Below are positions 14,790 to 24,327 of a stretch of DNA of 40,572 nucleotides, in pieces. The stretch is taken from contig DOPM01000020.1 of assembly GCA_003513495.1 (NCBI GenBank), positions 1 to 40,572 of the forward strand, in the 5' to 3' direction. Every line of letters starts with the position of its first letter. Within the stretch, counting starts at the first letter, position 1. The position numbers and the translations under genes are program-made. Origin of the DNA: Desulfosporosinus sp. (lineage in GTDB: Bacteria; Bacillota; Desulfitobacteriia; Desulfitobacteriales; Desulfitobacteriaceae). The notes below the pieces were generated by a model. The model was not told the DNA's origin. It saw only the letters and a program-made list of their open reading frames with translations, and made no database searches.

Positions 14790-16601
14790 CTAACGTGGAA
14801 GGCATATGGAAAAGGTTGTTCCCCTTCCCATGTCGCTTTCTACTCGTACTGACCCTCCATGAGCCTCGACAATTTGACGAACAATAGCGAGTCCCAAACC
14901 CATCCCTCCATCTTTTCGAGACCGTGCCTTATTTACTCTGAAGAAGCGATCAAAAATATAAGGTAAAGCTTCTTTAGGAATCCCTTCTCCTTCATCTTGG
15001 ACAACCAGGCGTACATCATTTTGATCTTCTGCCATAAAAACCCGAACCGTCTTCCCGCGTGGGGTATGGCTCAAAGCATTATCTAAAAGATTGATAAACA
15101 CTTGTAATAGCTGATCGGGGTTCGCCCACAATTGACCTGAACCCGTCGAAACTTCCAGATTGACGCCTAACTCCTGGGCTCTGCCTTGAAAGCGTTGCTC
15201 AATATCTATCATAAAGGACTCTAAATCAATAGCAACTGGTTGTATAATCTGTCCACGCTCAAGCCAGTTGATTTCCTGTAGATTTTGCACTAAGCGAGCC
15301 AGACGTTTAGCTTCTTCTAAGACTAAATCGATATACTCTTCCTGCTGATCTTTGGGTATTACTTCGTCTTGAATTGCCTCTAAATACCCTTGGATTAGAT
15401 GCAGAGGGGTCCTAAGTTCATGGGTAACACTAGCCAAGAACTCACGGCGTGTTTTTTCTGCTCGCAAAGATGCGGTGACATCTCGTAGAACGGCTACATG
15501 TCCACAGATCTCTTCAATCTCCTCCATTGGAGCCATAACAACTTGTAATACTTGTACTCCTAACGTGACAGTATCGAAATTTTCGACTTGGTCCTCCCGT
15601 TTGGCCATAGTTTTGAGAATAGTCACTATTTGTGTCTTACGTTCAGCATCTTCTATATCGTCCTCTTGCCACAGGGCCTTGGCAGAGTCATTAGCATAAA
15701 GAATTGAGCCATCACAACTTAACATAACCACTGCATCACTAATACTTTCAACAATCCCTTGAAGTAAGTTTTTCTCTTGAGAAAGCCATGCCATATGGTT
15801 TTTTAAACTTTCACCCATGGAATTTAATGCTTCAGCTAATTCCCCGATTTCATCTTCACTTGTGACTCCTTGAATGGGCAGAAAATCCCCTTTGGCCATT
15901 CGTGACGCTCCTCGCTGCATTAGGCCTAGAGGACGCGTGACATGCTGAGCAAAAATAAGACTAATAACCGTGGCCAAGAAAACAGCAATTAACGAAGCAT
16001 AGAGAATTAAGCGACGAAATGTCGCAATACTCTCTTGGATTGGAATCGGAGAACTACCTAATAACACGACTCCTTTGACAGGGTTTATCCCCACCGGGGT
16101 AGCAGCAAGCAACATAGCTTGTGCTCCGCCGTTAATCGGCATTGCCTTAATTGAGATAGTTTGACCAGCCAGAACCTGTTCCAAATTCCCTTGGGTAAAA
16201 AAATCCGAAGGTCGTAAGTTTCGTGATAATCCGCTTATCGGATCTCCTACAAAACCCCCAGGATACCATTGAATGCTATTATGTGAACTGTCATTGTTAA
16301 TAGAGCCTGCCATAACGATCAGATTACCTTGTGGATCTAATAACACTAATTGGGTTCCCGTAGTTAACTTCAGGGATTCGAGTAAACTTAACCTTGAGCT
16401 CCAATTAGGTACAGCGGCAAGTTTTGCTGAAATCTCGATTGCTTCAGAACGAAGGGTATTTAATTTTTGTTGAAGATAAAAGTCTCCAAAAAGCCAAGTA
16501 AGCGTGAACCCTAATCCCCCCAAGACCGCAAGAATTAGTAGTGTCATCGCTAACCATAGTTTTATAGAAATTGACCAAGCGTGACTTGTTTTTGCAGCCA
16601 T
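14790..16601 (-). CDS. PhoR/ResE-type membrane sensor histidine kinase
   Basis: 603 residues. TM1 is about 15-37, an extracytoplasmic sensor domain spans about 38-190 and TM2 is about 193-217 (LYASLIAVFLATVISLIFA). A HAMP linker follows (ITRPLGLMQRG-like, ending EDEIGELAEALNSMG). A PAS domain (about 270-370) has AVVMLSCDGSILYAN. The H box is VTHELRTPLHLIQGYLE, the N box NLLDNALSHT, and the G boxes DEGEGIPKE and GGMGLGLAIV. The domain order matches PhoR/WalK/ResE kinases, which sense envelope or metabolic state. Its ATG directly follows the TAA of the regulator gene (TAAATG), so the pair is translationally coupled. The signal cannot be deduced. Confidence 0.92.
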   Translation of the reverse strand: MAAKTSHAWSISIKLWLAMTLLILAVLGGLGFTLTWLFGDFYLQQKLNTLRSEAIEISAKLAAVPNWSSRLSLLESLKLTTGTQLVLLDPQGNLIVMAGSINNDSSHNSIQWYPGGFVGDPISGLSRNLRPSDFFTQGNLEQVLAGQTISIKAMPINGGAQAMLLAATPVGINPVKGVVLLGSSPIPIQESIATFRRLILYASLIAVFLATVISLIFAQHVTRPLGLMQRGASRMAKGDFLPIQGVTSEDEIGELAEALNSMGESLKNHMAWLSQEKNLLQGIVESISDAVVMLSCDGSILYANDSAKALWQEDDIEDAERKTQIVTILKTMAKREDQVENFDTVTLGVQVLQVVMAPMEEIEEICGHVAVLRDVTASLRAEKTRREFLASVTHELRTPLHLIQGYLEAIQDEVIPKDQQEEYIDLVLEEAKRLARLVQNLQEINWLERGQIIQPVAIDLESFMIDIEQRFQGRAQELGVNLEVSTGSGQLWANPDQLLQVFINLLDNALSHTPRGKTVRVFMAEDQNDVRLVVQDEGEGIPKEALPYIFDRFFRVNKARSRKDGGMGLGLAIVRQIVEAHGGSVRVESDMGRGTTFSICLPR

Positions 16602-17291
16602 TTAATGTACCTGATCAGGATCAAATTTATAGCCTACACCCCATACAGTAACCAACATCCCTTTAACACTTGGGTGTGACAATTTCTCACGGAGCTTTTT
16701 CACATGAGTATCTACCGTACGGGCATCTCCATAGAAGTCATATCCCCAAACGGTTTCCATGAGCTGTTCCCTAGAGAAAACCCTTCCACGATTCTTGGCC
16801 AAAAAATAGAGCAAATCAAATTCCAGCGGAGTTAGACTAATGACATCCTCCCCGATACTGACCCTATGACGTTCTTTATCGATGCGGAGTGTCCCTGCAG
16901 TTATTTCTGAAGTCACTGTCTGTAGTTGCCCTCTGGACCTTCGCAAGAGGGCTTTGACTCTTGCGACTAATTCCTTGGTACTAAATGGTTTTACCAAATA
17001 ATCATCAGCGCCCAGTTCAAGGCCTAGGACTCGGTCAAACTCTTCTCCTCGAGCAGTTAACATAATAATTGGGAGGGCAGAACTCTCTCGCACTTCACGA
17101 CAGACACGCCAGCCATCAATATCTGGCATCATAAGATCGACGATTAATAACGAAAACTGACCTGCCCGAAACTTTTCCAAAGCAACTCGGCCGTCTTCCG
17201 CTTCCTCAACTAAAAAACCTTCTCGTTCGAGATATAATCTTACCAAGCTTCTAATTTTCTCTTCATCATCAACGATCAAAATCGGATCCAA
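16602..17291 (-). CDS. PhoP/ResD-type response regulator (OmpR family)
   Basis: About 229 residues. The receiver has LIVDDEEK, the aspartate in LLIVDLMMPD, T in IMLTARGEE and K in YLVKPFS. The winged helix has VISLTPLEFDLLYFL and ends with WGVGYKFD. The TTG at 17291 is chosen because AAGGAG lies about 10 bases upstream and it gives the usual short N-terminus (LDPILIVDDEE). A TTG at 17330 has no ribosome site. It forms an operon with the kinase gene that follows with no gap. Targets are unknown; PhoP- or ResD-like control of phosphate or respiration would be the first idea, not a conclusion. Confidence 0.92.
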   Translation of the reverse strand: MDPILIVDDEEKIRSLVRLYLEREGFLVEEAEDGRVALEKFRAGQFSLLIVDLMMPDIDGWRVCREVRESSALPIIMLTARGEEFDRVLGLELGADDYLVKPFSTKELVARVKALLRRSRGQLQTVTSEITAGTLRIDKERHRVSIGEDVISLTPLEFDLLYFLAKNRGRVFSREQLMETVWGYDFYGDARTVDTHVKKLREKLSHPSVKGMLVTVWGVGYKFDPDQVH

Positions 17292-17473
17292 TTTACCAAC
17301 TCTCCTTTGGCGAGACCGATTATAGTTCAATTAAAATTGAGCAACGAGACTTCGGTGGAGTCTACGTTCAAGTTTACCACTTATTCTTGAAATTTGTGTG
17401 AAAAAACTATGTAGTATATAGAAAACATAACTAATACTAGTCTGCAGCGCTGGACACTGAGTTAAGCTGGTAT

Positions 17474-17830
17474 TTATAAAGCTGCCTTGATCCAATTCAC
17501 TTCAGGTTGTTCCCTAATCCAGCGGATTGCAATGACATCGAATCTTAGGCAAGGCCAGCTCGAATAGCCCTTTTGGAGTACATAATAAGAAGCAATGGCC
17601 TGTAATCGATGGGATTTTTGAGGAGTTATACTCTCCTCTCCCCAACCTCTATAGGAGGACTGGCGGGTGCGAACCTCTATAAACACAAGTACTTCTCCAT
17701 CACGTGCAATTATGTCCATTTCCCCTTTTGGACAGCGATAATTCCGAGTAACTATTTTCAAGCCAGACTCTATTAATAAGCGTGCCGCAAATTCTTCGCC
17801 GGATTTTCCTAGAGATTGTTTATTCTCCAC
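17474..17830 (-). CDS. yraN: YraN/UPF0102 family endonuclease-like protein
   Basis: 118 residues with the UPF0102 motifs: KSGEEFAARLLIESG, then RCPKGEMDIIARDG and VFIEVRTR. They fit a restriction-endonuclease-like fold with candidate catalytic residues E37-x-D39 and the E-x-R/K stretch. The cellular role of the family is not settled; Holliday-junction or DNA-end processing has been suggested. The GTG start has AAGGAG 12 bases upstream, which is longer than usual. In many bacteria the order is rnhB-yraN-comM. Here the nuo operon sits between rnhB and yraN, and the PhoPR-like pair lies between yraN and comM. Confidence 0.88.
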   Translation of the reverse strand: MENKQSLGKSGEEFAARLLIESGLKIVTRNYRCPKGEMDIIARDGEVLVFIEVRTRQSSYRGWGEESITPQKSHRLQAIASYYVLQKGYSSWPCLRFDVIAIRWIREQPEVNWIKAAL

Positions 17831-18020
17831 AAAGTTAGACAGCTCCTTTTAATAGATAATTCTTTACTACCCAATGCGACCTTCCTTCTATATTGTACCT
17901 TTAAATGCCCCATTAACAAAATCGAATCCCCACAAAATTAGTTCTAACAGGATTAAACAATTCAGTATCCCTCTCTTGGCCTTAGCAGCGCTGTCAAATT
18001 TCTTAATTTCAGTTTCGCGC

Positions 18021-18060
18021 ACTTACAAAAGAGATTCCCAGTAAATAACTGAGAATCTCT
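18021..18060 (-). terminator. terminator of the nuo operon
   Basis: AGAGATTC pairs with GAATCTCT and an inner CAGT/ACTG pair surrounds an AAATA loop (18030-18060). T runs occur on both sides, so it may work in both directions. It lies 55 bases after the nuoN stop codon. Confidence 0.8.
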
Positions 18061-18114
18061 TTTTGGACATAGTCTAAAATCATATTCAAAAACAAGCTGA
18101 CAATCCATGGTCCC

Positions 18115-19557
18115 TTAGAATAAGCTCTGCGCTGCGGCAATCGCCATCTGCGCAAGAGGAGTTGGGTAAAGACCGATGGCAATGGTAATTAACATGGTGA
18201 AAACCATCGTAAACTTAATTGCTCCATGGACTGGAACATCTGGTAAGCCCTCGCCCTCAGCAAGGAACATTACCTTGACCACTGAAAGATAATAATACAC
18301 AGAAATCATACTCATCACGAACCCGATATAGGCAATTGCGACATACCCTTGATCCATGGCTGCAGAGAAGAGATAGAACTTCCCTACGAATCCGGCAAGG
18401 GGCGGAATTCCAGCTAGGGAGAGGAGCGAGGCTGTCATGACAACCGTTGCCAAGGGAGAGCGGCGCCATAAACCAGCAAGGTCCTTGATTTCACTACTTC
18501 CTTGCTTCTCATCTATAAGAGTAGCTACTGCAAAAGCTCCCATATTTGCGAAAACGTAGATCATCGCATAGAAAAGAACCCCTTTGATGCCTGCTGTGGA
18601 TTCAGCAATTATACCAACCATCAAATAACCCGCTTGGGCAATACTTGAATACGCTAACAATCGTTTTAGGTTGGTTTGAGGAATGGCGATTAGGTTACCC
18701 ACAATCATAGTAATTGCTGCTAAAACTAATAAGAGTGTTTGTCCTGTTGCAGAAAACGCTTGACTGTTCATGGTTAAGAGATAAACACGAATCAGTACTG
18801 CAAAGGCAGCAGCTTTCGAGGCGATAGCCAAGAAGGCAGTAACCGGCGTCGGTGCACCTTCGTAAATATCCGGACCCCAAAGATGGAAGGGCACTAGGGA
18901 AATCTTAAAGCCCAATCCAGCCAGGAGGAAAACCGTCGCCAGTAACGAGGCCGGGGTAAGCTCTCCACCGAGCCTGCCAGCAACTTCTACGAGCTGAGTC
19001 GAACCTGTCAAGCCGTATATCAGGCTGATACCGTAGAGTAAGATGGCTGAAGATGTGGCACCCAGAACAAGGTACTTGATTCCAGCCTCTGAGGAACGGG
19101 CGTCATCTGCCAAATAAGCAACAAGAATATAGAAGGAAATCGTCATTAACTCAAGGCCGACATAGATGGTAATCAATTCCCCTGCTCCAGCCATGAGCAT
19201 CATTCCCAATGTTGCAGCTAAGAGCAAAGCGTAGAATTCTCCACGATGTTTCGGCAATTTCTGCACGTACCCCCCTGAAGAGAGTACTACGAGAAGTGCC
19301 GCTGCTAAGAAGAGAACCTTAAAGTAGACTGCAAACTGATCGTGCATATACATTCCACCTAAAAAGGCTGCTTCTTGACCGTAGAAAAAGTCATACAAGG
19401 TATAACCAAGAACCCCTAATAATGAGAAAACTGTGAGCGGCATCATGCCTTTGCGAGCGCCAGCCGGAATTAGTAGTCCAATGGCCAACAGAATCAAGGA
19501 CAGCACGGCTATAGCAATTTCAGGCGTAAGCACTGTTGCGAAATTGAACTCTACCAT
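18115..19557 (-). CDS. nuoN: NADH-quinone oxidoreductase-type complex I subunit N
   Basis: 480-residue antiporter-like membrane subunit, the last gene of the nuo operon. It has about 14 hydrophobic spans and a broken-helix proton channel. Key-lysine segments are visible: GLGFKISLVPFHLWGPD (TM7/8 region) and GKFYLFSAAM (TM12 region). The glutamate in YVGLELMTISFYIL corresponds to the TM5 glutamate. Its ATG overlaps the nuoM stop by one base (TAATG), which suggests translational coupling. It pumps protons together with NuoL and NuoM, driven by quinone reduction in the peripheral arm. A terminator follows. Confidence 0.95.
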   Translation of the reverse strand: MVEFNFATVLTPEIAIAVLSLILLAIGLLIPAGARKGMMPLTVFSLLGVLGYTLYDFFYGQEAAFLGGMYMHDQFAVYFKVLFLAAALLVVLSSGGYVQKLPKHRGEFYALLLAATLGMMLMAGAGELITIYVGLELMTISFYILVAYLADDARSSEAGIKYLVLGATSSAILLYGISLIYGLTGSTQLVEVAGRLGGELTPASLLATVFLLAGLGFKISLVPFHLWGPDIYEGAPTPVTAFLAIASKAAAFAVLIRVYLLTMNSQAFSATGQTLLLVLAAITMIVGNLIAIPQTNLKRLLAYSSIAQAGYLMVGIIAESTAGIKGVLFYAMIYVFANMGAFAVATLIDEKQGSSEIKDLAGLWRRSPLATVVMTASLLSLAGIPPLAGFVGKFYLFSAAMDQGYVAIAYIGFVMSMISVYYYLSVVKVMFLAEGEGLPDVPVHGAIKFTMVFTMLITIAIGLYPTPLAQMAIAAAQSLF

Positions 19558-21104
19558 TAGAACAACCCTCCCATCTTCGCCTGACTCACCGTCTCAAGTA
19601 CCTTGGCAAGGCCTGAGGAGGTAACTCCGGTATCAATCATACCTAGTAAAACGTTCGGGAATATTCCTGCAAAAAAGATCACGAACCCAAATAATACGAG
19701 GGGAACTAATTCAGGTCCACGAATATCCGTTAGATGATCCCATTCGGAACGGCGCGGTCCGAATAAAACATTGGCAATCGTCCGTAAGATATAGACTGCA
19801 GTAAAGATAATCCCTGCAATACCTAGAACGGCATGTACGGGGAAAACGTTAATAACACCCATGAAGATTGTAAACTCTGTTATAAAGTTTACAGTCCCCG
19901 GTAATCCCAGTGAAGCCATACCTGCAATGACAAAACCAATCGCCAAACGTGGCATTTGATGAGCTAATCCGCCCAGATCGGCAATATTACGAGTATGACT
20001 CTTCTCATAGATAAAACCAATCATAGAGAAGAACAGTGCCGCCATGACCCCATGGGCAAACATCATCCCCACTGCACCAGTGACAGCCGTCGGATTCAAG
20101 GCTGCAATGGCAATGATAACATACCCCATATGGCTGACGGATGAATATCCAACCACATATTTAAGGTCCTTTTGTGCCAAAGCGATGAAGGCTGCATAGA
20201 GCACGCTGACAACAGCCAGGGTGGCGATGTATGGAGCCCAAAATTTTGCTCCAACTGGCAGTACAAAGATTCCTAAGCGAATTAATCCATAGCCCCCGAT
20301 TTTCTTTAAGACTCCAGCGTGAATCATACTTACCGCTGTAGGCGCACCAGCATAACCGTCTGGAGACCAGGAGTGGAAAGGAAACATGGAAATTAGAGAT
20401 CCGAAACCAATGATCATTAAGGCAAAGGCAACCTTTTGGAAAGCAGGACTGTAAAGGTCTTGTCTTGCAGCCAATTGATCAAACATAAAAGTTGGGTTAC
20501 CATTGGCACCTGCTGCCAGGTATAGAGCCACCATTCCCACGAGGAGGAAGGCTGATCCAATCAACAGGTAAATGGTCAACTTCATGGCCGCGTATTCCTT
20601 GGTAACTCGTTTTGTACTTCCCCAGATGACAACCATGATATAGATAGGAATAACCACGATTTCATAGAAGAGGAAGAAGATGAACAGGTCGCGAGCGATA
20701 AATGTTCCCATAACTCCTGCAATAAGAATTAGCAACAGAATAAAGAATTCTTTGACACGCTTATCAATATTCCAGGAAGCATAGATGGAAGCGAAACCTA
20801 TGAGGTTGGTTAGAAGAAGCATTGGTAAGCTTAACCCGTCAACTCCCAAGGCTAGATTGACTCCGAGATCAGGAACCCAAGGGATTGTGAGGGTAAACTG
20901 CATTCCGCCCTCGGCCCATTGATAGGTTAAGAAGGCGTATAGCGAGAGCACCAAAGACACCAGCATACCCATCGCTGACACTATTTTTATTGTCTTGGTC
21001 TCTTCCTTGGGCAAGAAAACGATCAAGAGCATTGCCACTAAGGGTGCTAGTATGGTGAAGGGCAGAAGCATTGACATTGATTCCACTGTTGGTAGTGCAG
21101 ACAT
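19557..21104 (-). CDS. nuoM: complex I subunit M
   Basis: 515-residue antiporter-like proton channel subunit. It has the TM5 glutamate in IFFLFYEIVVIPIYIMV, the GSLISMFPFHSWSPDGYAG loop, and the HAGVLKKIGGYGLIR lysine segment. The size is typical for the family. The ATG has AGGAGG 9 bases upstream even though the stop of nuoL overlaps it by one base. It sits between NuoL and NuoN in the membrane arm. Two adjacent lysines (LKKIGGYG) and the late TM12 GLPGTVNFITEF segment (E in place of K, as in other NuoM) support the subunit assignment. Confidence 0.95.
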   Translation of the reverse strand: MSALPTVESMSMLLPFTILAPLVAMLLIVFLPKEETKTIKIVSAMGMLVSLVLSLYAFLTYQWAEGGMQFTLTIPWVPDLGVNLALGVDGLSLPMLLLTNLIGFASIYASWNIDKRVKEFFILLLILIAGVMGTFIARDLFIFFLFYEIVVIPIYIMVVIWGSTKRVTKEYAAMKLTIYLLIGSAFLLVGMVALYLAAGANGNPTFMFDQLAARQDLYSPAFQKVAFALMIIGFGSLISMFPFHSWSPDGYAGAPTAVSMIHAGVLKKIGGYGLIRLGIFVLPVGAKFWAPYIATLAVVSVLYAAFIALAQKDLKYVVGYSSVSHMGYVIIAIAALNPTAVTGAVGMMFAHGVMAALFFSMIGFIYEKSHTRNIADLGGLAHQMPRLAIGFVIAGMASLGLPGTVNFITEFTIFMGVINVFPVHAVLGIAGIIFTAVYILRTIANVLFGPRRSEWDHLTDIRGPELVPLVLFGFVIFFAGIFPNVLLGMIDTGVTSSGLAKVLETVSQAKMGGLF

Positions 21105-23050
21105 TATTTCGCACCTCCTAGCGTCGCTAAGGGGTTAATAGCCGCCAGCTGACTTTCTCCAATGGCGAAGGCCATAAATATGACAACTACTGCGAAAAAG
21201 AACACCATAGCGTACGTTTGTAGTTGTCCTGTATTTGTCCGACGAAGAACTTTACCACTACCCCGGGTGACTAAAGCAAGTCCATTGACTATGCCGTCAA
21301 CAATATAGATGTCAAACCAGTAGAGAACTTTTGCCATCCCATCCATGATGTTTTTAATAATCCAGAGGTATAGCTCATCGACATAGTATTTGTTTTTCAG
21401 TAACTTGTACACTCCAGAGAACTGGCCAGCAACACTCTCTGCAGAGATTAGTTTTTTGACATAGGTGATGTAGGCCAAGCCAATACCTAAGAGTCCTGCA
21501 AGAACTGAAATTCCGGCTAAGCCCCAGGCTATTGCTTCATGATGGAATTCGCCATAATGAATATACCAAGCAAAATTATGCTCGGGCAAAGCCACAAATC
21601 CGCCAAAGACGCTGAAGAAAGCAAGGATCATAAGTGGAATCGTCATACTCCACGGAGATTCATGGGGATGATTTTCAGGTTTTTCGGGTCCCATGAAAAC
21701 GACGAAGAACAATCTAGACATATAGAAAGCGGTTAAGAAGGCCGTAAACAGACCCACTCCATAGATAATTGGATGCCCATTATGCAATGCATTGGCTAGG
21801 ATTTCGTCTTTTGACCAGAAGCCTGCAAAGGGCGGCATTCCAGAAATAGCTAATACACCAATGAAAAAGGTCGTGCCGGTGATGGGCATCTTTTTCCAAA
21901 GTCCACCCATATCCCAGATGTCTTGTTTATGATGCAGAGCATAAATCACGGAACCAGCACCTAAGAACATCAACGCTTTGAAGAAGGCGTGAGTCATTAG
22001 GTGGAACATAGATCCCGAGTAGGACCCCACTCCAAGGGCAAACATCATGTAGCCCAGTTGGCTTAAGGTGGAGTAGGCTAGGATTCGTTTAATGTCATCT
22101 TGGGCAATCGCAATCGAAGCCGCAAAGATAGCTGTGAAAGCACCCAATCCAGCAATAAACTGTAAGGCCGCAGGTGAGGCAAAATCAAACAGAAAGTACA
22201 TCCGAGCCACTAAATAAACCCCAGCTACAACCATCGTTGCGGCATGGATCAGAGCACTAACAGGGGTAGGACCTTCCATGGCGTCTGGAAGCCAAACGTG
22301 AAGGGGAAACTGTCCGGATTTCCCGATGGGTCCTAAGAAAACGAGGAAAGCCATGACCGTTACATATCCTGCGGTTCCAATAACCAAGACATCTTGGAAA
22401 TTTGTGTTTAACGCTGCAGAAAGGGCTGCAAAATCAAGGGTTCCAAACTTGGTATAGAGGAAAAGCATTCCAAGAAGTAATCCAAAGTCTCCGACACGAG
22501 TTGTCATAAATGCCTTCTTCGCAGCTTCGCGAGCAGACACTTTGAAGAACCAGAATCCAATTAACAAGTAGGAGCATAATCCTACTAATTCCCAGAAAAT
22601 AAAGAGTTGTAATAGGTTTGTTGCCAGAACCATACCCAACATAGAGGATGCAAACAAAGACTGGTATGCATAGTAACGGGAAAAACCCTCGTCTCCGTGC
22701 ATATATCCTAAGGAGTAAATTTGCACCATTGAGGCTACTAGGGTAACAACAAACAACATCATGGCACTTAGCGGATCGACAATGGTTCCAAAGTCGATCT
22801 GTAACCCCACAATATTAAGCCAATTCACATTTACGATCGCTGGATGTTCCACAATTTCTTTACCCGCTTGAATAACGCCCAGTCCTATAGCAATAGCTAA
22901 GCTCAACGAGGTAAGAATAGCGAGAATCGACACTGTGGAAGACAGTCTTTTGGATCGTTTCGTGATAAAGGCGATGATTAGAAACGACAAGAAGGGCAAA
23001 GCAGGAATTAACCATGCCCACTGAAAGAGATCATGCATTTCCTTGAACAC
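21104..23050 (-). CDS. nuoL: complex I subunit L
   Basis: 648-residue distal antiporter-like subunit. It contains the TM5 glutamate in LFIFWELVGLCSYLLIGFW, the GPIGKSGQFPLHVWLPDAM loop with its lysine, HAATMVVAGVYL and the TM12 lysine in FAGFWSKDEIL. The C-terminal part (about 560-648) includes a lateral amphipathic region (YYVDELYLWIIKN) and a last span (FFFAVVVIFMAFAIG). The GTG at 23050 is taken as the start; an in-frame ATG at 23038 is possible, and neither has an ideal ribosome site. A 21-base gap separates it from nuoK. Confidence 0.95.
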   Translation of the reverse strand: MFKEMHDLFQWAWLIPALPFLSFLIIAFITKRSKRLSSTVSILAILTSLSLAIAIGLGVIQAGKEIVEHPAIVNVNWLNIVGLQIDFGTIVDPLSAMMLFVVTLVASMVQIYSLGYMHGDEGFSRYYAYQSLFASSMLGMVLATNLLQLFIFWELVGLCSYLLIGFWFFKVSAREAAKKAFMTTRVGDFGLLLGMLFLYTKFGTLDFAALSAALNTNFQDVLVIGTAGYVTVMAFLVFLGPIGKSGQFPLHVWLPDAMEGPTPVSALIHAATMVVAGVYLVARMYFLFDFASPAALQFIAGLGAFTAIFAASIAIAQDDIKRILAYSTLSQLGYMMFALGVGSYSGSMFHLMTHAFFKALMFLGAGSVIYALHHKQDIWDMGGLWKKMPITGTTFFIGVLAISGMPPFAGFWSKDEILANALHNGHPIIYGVGLFTAFLTAFYMSRLFFVVFMGPEKPENHPHESPWSMTIPLMILAFFSVFGGFVALPEHNFAWYIHYGEFHHEAIAWGLAGISVLAGLLGIGLAYITYVKKLISAESVAGQFSGVYKLLKNKYYVDELYLWIIKNIMDGMAKVLYWFDIYIVDGIVNGLALVTRGSGKVLRRTNTGQLQTYAMVFFFAVVVIFMAFAIGESQLAAINPLATLGGAK

Positions 23051-23071
23051 CTACCTTCTCCATAGTCTCTC

Positions 23072-23419
23072 TTACCACTTCAACCAATTTAATTCGTCCA
23101 CGTTAGTTGACCGACGATTACGATAAATGGTAATAATCAAAGCCAATCCAACGGCTACTTCAGCAGCTGCGACGACAATCACGAATATTGCTGCCACATG
23201 CCCGGTGAGCAAGTAGTGAACATCAATCTTTTGGTTCCAAAGGAAGCGATTGAACGCCACAAAATTTATATTGACTGCATTAAGCATTAATTCAATGGAC
23301 ATGAGTAAGGCAATAATATTTCTCTTGGCCAATACTCCGTATAGACCCAAACAAAAGAGCATTGCTCCAACTAAGAGATACGTAGAAAGCCCAACACTTA
23401 AATTACTCAAATTCATCAT
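23072..23419 (-). CDS. nuoK: complex I subunit K
   Basis: 115-residue, three-span subunit homologous to MnhC/MrpC. The two membrane glutamates needed for proton transfer are present, in LLMSIELMLNAVNINFVAF (TM2) and VVAAAEVAVGLALIITIY (TM3). A charged tail (RNRRSTNVDELNWLKW) ends the protein. Its start overlaps the nuoJ stop by 4 bases (ATGA). The N-terminus is about 10-15 residues longer than E. coli NuoK. Confidence 0.95.
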   Translation of the reverse strand: MMNLSNLSVGLSTYLLVGAMLFCLGLYGVLAKRNIIALLMSIELMLNAVNINFVAFNRFLWNQKIDVHYLLTGHVAAIFVIVVAAAEVAVGLALIITIYRNRRSTNVDELNWLKW

Positions 23420-23919
23420 TTGCTTTCTTTCACTCCCTTCGCCAAGATCACTGCTCCGATTAGGGCCACGGTAAGCAAGACAGCTGCAGCTTCAAATGGA
23501 ATCATAAATTGGGAGAGTAAGAGTAAGGACATGTCTTCTGCCGACCCTCCGCCTGTCCACGGTGTAGCTAAGACTCGCCAGTCTGCATTTGTGAGAACGA
23601 CAAGAGCAATCATGGCAAATACTGACACAGCTACAAGCGCACCTACAAACCAACTACGGTTTTCCGGATTGCTTTCGCGAACGTCACCGCGCAAGGTTAA
23701 CATAACTGCAAAAACGACCATGACTGCAACAGCACCTGTATAAATCAGCAGTTGTACAGCAGCCAAAAAATCAGCATTCATCAGAATGTAGAGTACCGCG
23801 ACTCCAGCAAAGGAAAGTGCCAGATAGAAAGCGCTATGCACGATGTTCTTCGATGTAACAACACCCCATGCAGCAGCAATCGCCAATATCGCAAATATAA
23901 AGAAAACGATAGTGCTCAC
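23416..23919 (-). CDS. nuoJ: complex I subunit J
   Basis: 167-residue membrane subunit with five spans. The TM3 pi-bulge region of the family is visible (FLAAVQLLIYTGAVAVMVVFAVML), including the conserved tyrosine-glycine pair. It helps link quinone reduction to proton movement. It starts 2 bases after the nuoI stop codon and overlaps nuoK by 4 bases. No unusual features were seen. Confidence 0.94.
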   Translation of the reverse strand: MSTIVFFIFAILAIAAAWGVVTSKNIVHSAFYLALSFAGVAVLYILMNADFLAAVQLLIYTGAVAVMVVFAVMLTLRGDVRESNPENRSWFVGALVAVSVFAMIALVVLTNADWRVLATPWTGGGSAEDMSLLLLSQFMIPFEAAAVLLTVALIGAVILAKGVKESK

Positions 23920-23921
23920 GC

Positions 23922-24323
23922 TTACTTCACCTGCCCTTTCTGCTTTGCCCGCTCTAGCATATCCCAGTTTAAATCGTCCGGTTCAAAGATAGAGTTCTCA
24001 AATTCCTGAGTAACTGTCAAAGCTTTAGTCGGACACACTTCTGTGCACATACCACAGAACAGACAACGCCCAACATTCATATGATAGCTTGTAAGGACTT
24101 TTTTATTACTTTCATTTTTTTCACTGGTTAGTTTAATAACCGAGTTTGGACAGGCCATCACACACATGTTACAAGAGATGCATTTGTCCGGTTGCAGCCC
24201 CATGGAACTACGCACCTTGGTCGGAAGGGTTGGTTTTACCTCGGGGTAAAACTCAGTGATATTGGGACCGACCATGCGTTTGAGCGTGATGCCTAAACCT
24301 TGTAGTAGACCTTTACCAAACAC
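23922..24323 (-). CDS. nuoI: complex I subunit I (two [4Fe-4S] ferredoxin)
   Basis: 133-residue peripheral subunit. Two cluster motifs are clear: CISCNMCVMACP (about 48-59) and CLFCGMCTEVCP (about 87-98), matching clusters N6a and N6b that pass electrons to N2 in NuoB. The N-terminal amphipathic segment (GLLQGLGITLKRMVG) packs on the membrane arm. Since nuoEFG are missing, this is the outermost iron-sulfur subunit encoded here and could be where an external donor such as ferredoxin docks; that is inference. It starts 4 bases after the nuoH stop codon. Confidence 0.95.
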   Translation of the reverse strand: MFGKGLLQGLGITLKRMVGPNITEFYPEVKPTLPTKVRSSMGLQPDKCISCNMCVMACPNSVIKLTSEKNESNKKVLTSYHMNVGRCLFCGMCTEVCPTKALTVTQEFENSIFEPDDLNWDMLERAKQKGQVK

Positions 24324-24327
24324 TATG

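Noticed and set aside
17331..17473. Pho-box-like TTCACA repeats before the PhoP-like regulator gene
   Set aside because: Only one fair and one poor match (TTCACA and TTTCAA) are present, too few to support a PhoP site.
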